Position numbers and translations under genes: made by a program. Positions 58,098 through 64,000 of a stretch of DNA of 64,000 nt are shown here, piece by piece. The stretch comes from Alectoria sarmentosa (taxonomy: Eukaryota > Ascomycota > Lecanoromycetes > Lecanorales > Parmeliaceae). Where the stretch lies: NCBI GenBank assembly GCA_009733775.1, contig WOGZ01000067.1, positions 62,001 through 126,000 of the forward strand, given 5' to 3'. Numbering within the stretch: position 1 is the first letter of the stretch; every line of letters begins with the position of its first letter. The notes under the pieces were generated by a model, which saw only the letters and a program-made list of their open reading frames with translations, was not told the origin of the DNA and made no database searches.

Positions 58098-58687
58098 TCA
58101 TTTCAACCCTTCGATCCCCTCCTCTGCCCCACTGCTGGGCGTTAGCCTTCCTTCGCCATCTGGACTACTCTCTCTCGCATCCTTCCCGACTACCCCAGTC
58201 TCTTGTCCTCCCATCTCTAGATCCTCGCCATCGCCACCTTGAGGTACGGTCGAGTATCCCTTTGCTCTCCTTCTCCGGTCGAGCATACGCTTGTGATACA
58301 GCGTGCACAATCCTAGCGCCAAGAGTGATCCGACGACGTTGGCTGCGATGTCGAGAGGGTCGAATTGCCGGCCATTGGGAAGCAGGCCTTGCAGCGCTTC
58401 GGAACCGAGTCCGAGTCCAAACGTAACGACAAGGAGAGTGAAATTGAGAACCCTGCGCCTGGTCGTATCAAGGATCCAGTAGAAGGCGATCGTTAGGAGG
58501 AAGAAGGTGAGGAAATGGAGGACTTTGTCATTGACCTGAGGGACCTGGGTGGAACTGAGGCCTATATATGCAGCACCGAGGAGAACAAGGACAAACGCGC
58601 CTGCGTAGGAGTGTCAGGCGCATAGAAATGAAAGGGGGGGTGGAAGTTGTAATCACATGCAAAGGCTATTCGGACGCGCATCGTCAT
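58098..58687 (-). CDS. VanZ-like membrane protein
   Basis: Exons 58687-58657 and 58600-58098 give 177 residues; the 56-base intron joins RIAFA to CAFVLVLLG. Four hydrophobic segments are visible: AFVLVLLGAAYIGLS, VLHFLTFFLLTIAFYWIL, LNFTLLVVTFGLGLGSEALQ and NVVGSLLALGLCTLY. The signature D-K..HF.TF..L and LGSE.LQ.LLPNGR.FD..D..ANV.G matches the VanZ-like family (named from a bacterial teicoplanin-resistance accessory protein; the function in fungi is unknown). The C-terminus is a soluble Gly/Glu-rich tail after RRRRAKGY. An alternative start is Met 58681. Confidence 0.85.
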
Positions 58688-59109
58688 GGTAGAGCAGGTC
58701 CCGTAAGCTGAGGTTCAGCAACAGGACTCGACATGAACAGTGAATATATTGAACGGATGCTTTACTCCAGTTAGGAGTGAGCAGAGTTGAAAGTCGAGAA
58801 ACAGCGTAGAGGACTAATACCCAGGTGTTTGCGGCGAGGACAGCTTGACACACCGAAGTATACCCGGAACCTTGGCCGTCTAGCCGTCGGCAGCCAACCT
58901 CACTTCGCGCGGAACCAGCAAATGTATGATAAGTTCCTTCATCAAGCAGCCTTCGTAACCTATCTGAAATCGCTCCAAAGTCGGTGAGGCAACTCAGTGA
59001 GATGCTGGCTTTCATCTCCAGTCAGTTTCATGATATCATCTGACCCAAGGCACATTGGAGTTCCTACGAAGTTGCTCCGCAGGAGCGCCCAGTAACCCCT
59101 GCGTGGGGG
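58688..59109. other. Divergent promoter region
   Basis: It is between the VanZ-like gene (minus) and SPT7 (plus). No gene is supported. Confidence 0.45.
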
Positions 59110-62100
59110 GTGGCCATGCATAAAAAACATACCCACTCCACGCCCACTCCCCTCTCCGCCAGCAGACGTGACACACTGCACGTCAACAGCTACCATGGAT
59201 TCCCTCGAAGGTCTGCAACACCCAATGGCCGCCCCGTACCCGCAAATGCAGCTCGCCTTATGAACAGCATAGAGGGAGATCTTGGCGCAGAGGAAAACCC
59301 AAGACTTTCGGTCTTTCGCGACCTATATGCCAGGAGCGAGGCTCGAATAAATATCCTGTTTGGGGAGAGTGGGACAAAGAAAGATGGCGATACTAGAAAT
59401 GCAGAGGTTCAAGACTATCAGCTCAACGATGATGCTTTCGATGATGCGCCAGCCCCAGCTACGGCTCTTGCAAGAAAGCCTACGAGGAAAATCAACGAGG
59501 ATGACTACGACGAGTCAGAGGATGAAGATGACGACGAGCCCGGCGACGGTTCACCCCTCAAATCCAAAAGCACTGGTCCCCCTGTCAATCTGGCGCCCTC
59601 GTCCTCTGCTATGGTTCGTGGTATATCCTCAAGCTCGACGCCTGCTAGCGCCAAAGGCGCCTCATCTACCGTAGCTGTGAAGACAACGGAGGAGGCGCGC
59701 AAGAGGCTCGAAGAAGAGAAAAAAGCTACCGAAGATGCGGCCAAACGAAGTTTTCACACATTGTTCTATACTCTGGAAAATGATAGAGATGCAATGCTGG
59801 AGCAGAAGAAGCTTGAAGAGTCTGAACGCCAGGTCGATATTGAGATGGGTGGGGCTGGTGCAACTGCGAACAACGTCAACGGGCTTGGAGGCAACGCGCA
59901 GCAAGGGACCTTGAGCCAGACAAACTTGGGCGCATCAAGCCTAACCTTGAAGAATCTGATATGGATGATTGATACTCACAGAGAAAAGGTCCAGGCGACT
60001 GACCCTGAGCTTCGAGCCCTGATGAGCGAAGTGAGGAAGAACAGGAGCAAATGGGCAAGCGAAGACAAGGTCGGACAGGAAGAGCTATACGAGGCTGCGG
60101 AAAAAGTTCTTAGCGAACTAAGGGGCATGACCGAGCACTCCGGTCCATTTCTTACAAAAGTCAACAAAAAGGAGGCGCCTGATTATGGCAGTGGTGAGTC
60201 CAAAAGGCTCGGCCTGTTTGACATCCAAGCTAAATATTCGTTATAGTTGTCAAACATCCAATGGATCTAGGAACCATGACGAAAAAGCTCAAAACTCTGG
60301 CGTACAGGTCAAAACAGGACTTTGTCGAGGACCTCAATTTGATCTGGCAAAATTGCTTGAAATACAACGCTAACCCAGAGCACTTCCTCCGCAAAAAGGC
60401 TTTGTTTATGCGTAAAGAGACGGATAAACTCGTGCCCCTCATCCCTAATATTGTCATCAGAGACAGAGCAGACGTTGAAGCTGAGGAGCGTCGACTGCAG
60501 AATGGCGATATCAACATGGATGGGGATGAAGATAGCGATGACGAGCCTATAATCTCCTCAAGAGGACGTAAGGCGCCAGGCAAAAAAGCAAAGAAAGGGA
60601 CCACCGCGCGGAAGGCGCCAGCCGGTGTACCAGAAGGTTCACCTATCGCCGAACCCAAGCCAAGCTCAAATCATCTGGCACCCAATGGACTGGGTAGCAA
60701 CCTCAAGTTTGAGCACTTGAGAGCCGACTCTGAAAGCGTGGTGGATGGAAGCCAGAAAGACCTCTCGACTCCTCCACCTGGTACTATCACTCCCGCAGGC
60801 ATCAATGGCATTTTAGGACACGGGACACAATCTGATGGCATGGATATCGATGCCGATTCTTCGATAAATGACGTCCTTCCATCCATCGATGGCCCGAACG
60901 AAGAAGCTGAGAACGATGACTTGGAGTACAAAACCTGGAAACAAGTAACCAAAAAGGACCGCGCGCAGGTCACTACCGAACGGCACAGACTATTCTCAGG
61001 AGACCATCTCAATCCTGAAGAACCAGCACTTCGGCGTACAAAATTGGGGATGAGAAGATGGCTGAGGAATCAGAAGCAAGCTGTCAGTGACGGTGCATTG
61101 GGCAAGAAAAGCGCGGAAGAAGAAGCTGAAATAAGGGAAACTGAAGAATCGCAACCGAGTGGAGAAACACTTGCGGAGGGCATGGAGGGTGGAGAGGAGA
61201 GGGTGCTGCCAGACTACTATGACTCCTTAGCCGCTATCCCTGATGTCTCCAATCGATTACAATGGCTTGAAGACTCTGACGGAAACGTCCAGGACCCATC
61301 GGGAGAGTTTCTCCGGATTCTGCCGCAAGGGCTATTCACCTCACCAGAGAGCAATCTGACACGAAAGATCGAGAAGAATTTGCGGCAGATACAAGAAACA
61401 CGAAAGGTCACATCGAAAATCGGCGTTGTAAAGCAGATGCAGCTGCAATCCCAGGTAAGCTTGAAGGCTGTCAAATATTCTAATCTATTTTGACACTAGG
61501 GCAGATGTACCAAGGCCAGTTCCAAAAGCACGAACCTGCTCCCTTTGTCGAGCAGGACATTGAACCCACGGTAGTATCTGAGGAGAGTCTTCCGATGGCG
61601 CCCTCGGTGTCTCGAGCCGCACTACAACGGTCTACAGCTAAACTTCTGGTCCACGCTGGCTTCGAAGAATTCCAACCAGCAGCATTAGATGCCCTCACCG
61701 AGATGGCTGGCGACTACTTCACGAAACTCGCCCGCACATTGAACGAGTATTCACAAGCACCACAGGTAGCAGTTCCGACGCCTGGATCACAACAATGCAG
61801 AATCGCCTTCAAAGCAAGATTCACTACCGAAGAAATCATCTTGCACACTCTCCAGGAAAACGGCGCCGACCTTGATGCCCTCGACAGCTACGTAACAGAA
61901 GAAGTCGATAGGGCCGGTAGCAAGCTCACGGTTACACATGAACGAATGAAGGCCCATCTTGCAGACAGTCTCCGTCCTGCACTCACCGACGCTGGCCCTG
62001 ACGGTGCTAACGCCTTCAATGACAACAGCGAACAATTTGTGGGCGGCGACTTTGCCGAGGAACTTGGTGAAGACTTCTTCGGCTTCAAGGACCTAGGTCT

Positions 62101-62788
62101 TGACAAGGAATTCAACATGGCCAGCTTGAGCGTACCTTTGCATCTTTTGCAGAACCGTATGCGCAGTGCCAACCAAGCCCAAAATCCCAGGTATGCGTCT
62201 TATTTTCTTACACCCTATACATCGATACTAATGGTCTTCAGCGCTCTCTCTTCCACCCCTCTCTCCGATCTTCCACCACCACCACCGCTTCCACCCATCA
62301 CCATCAACAACGTCAAGAACGAAATCGGTCTTGTGCAAGACTTTTTCCTCGCCAAACTCCATGCCAACAACGACGAGCCCCTTATCGAAGACGACGATCT
62401 ACCTCAAAAGCAACGTTTCCCTAAACCGAGGCTACCACCAACGGGAAAGATCACTAGTCCGCGCAAACGACCGCTTAAGGAGCAAGGTCCTGGAAAGGGT
62501 CATCCGAGGAAGAAGATGAAGATGGGCGACGGAGAAGGTAAAGAAATGGGAAAAGAGAACGTTGCGGAAAAGGAGAGCGGCAAGGAAGGCGAGAAGGACA
62601 AGAAAGATGAAACGCGAACCCCAGCGAAAAAGCCCGCTATCAATGGTGTTGTGAGCAATGGTACTAATGCTGCTCTTGATTCTGGTGGAGGAGACGTGAC
62701 GATGGGTACGCCCACGCCGAAGGGGAAAGGGAAGAATGGGAATGAGGGTGGGGGTATGATCTCGCCCGAAAGTTTGGAAGCGACATGA
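59110..62788 (+). CDS. SPT7: SAGA complex subunit Spt7 (bromodomain and histone-fold)
   Basis: Exons 59110-60193, 60247-61454, 61505-62190 and 62242-62788 give 1174 residues. The N-terminal FRDLYARSEARI is typical of Spt7. A bromodomain occupies about residues 290-420, with SGPFLTKVNKKEAPDYGS|VVKHPMDLGTMTKKL joined by the first intron and IWQNCLKYNANPEH as the acetyl-lysine loop. Then LEYKTWKQVTKKDRA, a PDYYDSLAAIPDV block, and a histone-fold (RSTAKLLVHAGFEEFQPAAL). The tail is Lys/Glu-rich. It is a nuclear co-activator scaffold. The third intron is 51 bases and stopless. The start is uncertain: ATG 59194 (MDSLE) with a 41-base intron also joins in frame at ARLMNSI. Confidence 0.9.
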
Positions 62789-63296
62789 CTCCAGACTGGA
62801 GACATGGAAGGGCTAATCGTCTGCATTGGAGAAAAAAGTCGTCTTTTCTGCCAGACGGCACGGATTGTGAGATTGTAATGATAGGGTACGATTGATGTAC
62901 AGGCACGGAAGGCGTACTCGTCAGGATCATTTCGAAGATACCAGGAGGGGGGGCATTCGTGCTATTTTCTTCTTCTTCCTCTTTTCTTGTCCGTACATAC
63001 ATCTTCATAGTGGAAGGTTCTTCAGACAGCTGGATTCGCATTGCGCGGAGCCTTGGTGTCCCTTTTGGAATGCGGGAACGATTGATTGGCACTGCGGTTG
63101 CAGACATCTATCGAGGGCGATGGAGGCCTGATTGTTGTTTTACAGCTGATTCCATGTCTGCTAGAAAAACATTCTGTTGGCGTGTGAATTGCAACGCATT
63201 CACAAGATTCCTTTACTGAGATTGAATTGCGCTTTATCATGATGGTATCTATCTCGCTATGTAGACGACAATATGCAACAAGGAGGCGTGCGCTTC
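62789..63296. other. Convergent 3' intergenic region
   Basis: It lies between the SPT7 and CCT7 stops. The long minus-strand frame continuing to 63022 is read-through of the stopless CCT7 intron and 3' flank, not extra protein. Confidence 0.5.
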
Positions 63297-64000
63297 TCAT
63301 CTTCTCGGCATGCCTCTCCCTCTCCCACGTAGCGCTCGTTGTGCCGCGCCAGGAGGTAGGCCACGCTGAGGTGCTTGCGGTTGCTCTGATTGCTCGTTTT
63401 CTACATGACTCATTAGCAATCATCCTCCTTCCCAGCTCGTCACCAAGCACAAGGAAGAACAACATACTGATAGTCTCATCCACACTCAAAATCAGACAAC
63501 TCGCCTCCACCGCCGCCATCACCGCATTTACCTTCACCAAACTCGGCTCCCACACAAAAGCTGCCATATTGTCCCTCACGCCCTCGTTGTCAAAGTCCAC
63601 ACCCGCCCACACATTTCCCTTGCGATGTTCGACACGCAGTTGGGTTAGTATATTTGTGGCGTCAAAACCGGCATTGTCACAGAGCTGGCGAGGGATGATC
63701 TCAAGGGCTTTGGCGAAGGATTTGATGATTGCTTGTTGTTTGCGTGGGACGGAGAGATCGGCGTGCTGGTGGAGATGCGCGGATACTTCCATCTGTAAAT
63801 CTCGTCGTTAGAATAGGGCCTTCCGAGTCACCAAGAGGATTGCTGGGTGCATTTACCTCGCAAGCACCACCTCCAGCGACGATATTCCTGTTCACTATTG
63901 CTCTCTTAACAATCATGATAGCATCGTGCAAGCTTCGCTCGACTTCTGCGATGAATTGTTCTGCTCCTCCTCTCAGGACCAGGGTACAAGTCTTTGCTGC
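63297..64000 (-). CDS. CCT7: T-complex chaperonin subunit eta (3' part, cut by the window edge)
   Basis: Three exons are in view: 64000-63857 (continues beyond the window), 63792-63468 and 63400-63297. Motifs are TLVLRGGAEQFIAEVERSLH, IVAGGGACE|MEVSAHL, FAKALEIIPRQLCDNAGFDA, AGVDFDNEGVRDNMAAFVWE and CLILSVDETI|KNEQSEQP, ending PPGAAQRALRGRGRGMPRR. This C-terminus is diagnostic of CCT7 among the eight CCT subunits. The complex folds actin and tubulin in the cytosol using ATP. Introns are 63793-63856 and 63401-63467. The N-terminal two-thirds lies outside the window. Confidence 0.95.

Noticed and set aside
63022..63400. Apparent C-terminal extension of the CCT7 frame
   Set aside because: It is read-through of a stopless intron and flank. 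Splicing 63467-63401 gives the exact family C-terminus and stop at 63297.
1..64000. tRNA and rRNA genes
   Set aside because: I looked for paired A and B boxes with a closing stem and found only isolated B-box-like words (for example near 11771 and 38280) without a cloverleaf.

Overview
This window is nuclear DNA of a filamentous ascomycete (Pezizomycotina). The signs are many short introns of about 40 to 90 bases with GTRNGT donors and CTRAY branch sites, fungal-only gene families (plasma-membrane H+-ATPase, Zn2Cys6 regulator, CFEM-like and GPI-type surface proteins, Och1-type glycosyltransferase), and an AT-rich block that looks like repeat-induced point mutation (RIP). A Leotiomycete is plausible, but the species cannot be fixed from the sequence.

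Region 1 (1 to about 8830) is extremely AT-rich and holds a RIP-wrecked Ty3/gypsy LTR retrotransposon on the minus strand. Protease, reverse transcriptase and post-RT connection regions are still readable. One LTR copy lies at the left end and two head-to-tail copies at the right end. Composition changes abruptly at about 8800.

Region 2 (8.8 to 32.9 kb) carries an F-box/Cys-rich protein, a secreted protein, a RING protein, a GT32 glycosyltransferase, a broken DUF6593-like gene, NOP9 (ribosome biogenesis), a PLP-dependent decarboxylase, an F-box/LRR protein, a badly degraded alpha/beta-hydrolase pseudogene, a fragment resembling a beta-lactamase-type gene, a hemerythrin-like protein, and a long stretch with no supportable gene.

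Region 3 (32.9 to 49.1 kb) carries a Zn2Cys6 transcription factor, aldose 1-epimerase, quinolinate phosphoribosyltransferase (NAD synthesis), a conserved fungal protein of unknown function, the plasma-membrane proton ATPase with eight exons, and a GPI-type surface protein.

Region 4 (49.8 to 64 kb) carries a C-terminally truncated carboxylesterase, a GFA-family protein and a divergent NmrA/SDR-like protein, a CFEM-like surface protein, a VanZ-like membrane protein, the SAGA subunit SPT7, and the 3' end of the chaperonin gene CCT7. The genes are mostly independent single-copy functions; I see no biosynthetic gene cluster.

The most unusual signal is at 52.0 to 53.9 kb. Four long introns (143 to 162 bases), in two unrelated divergently transcribed genes, share sequence and hairpins with each other. 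They look like introner-like elements, that is, introns that multiply. Two of them lie only two bases apart, so the simplest in-frame gene model needs a 2-base exon.
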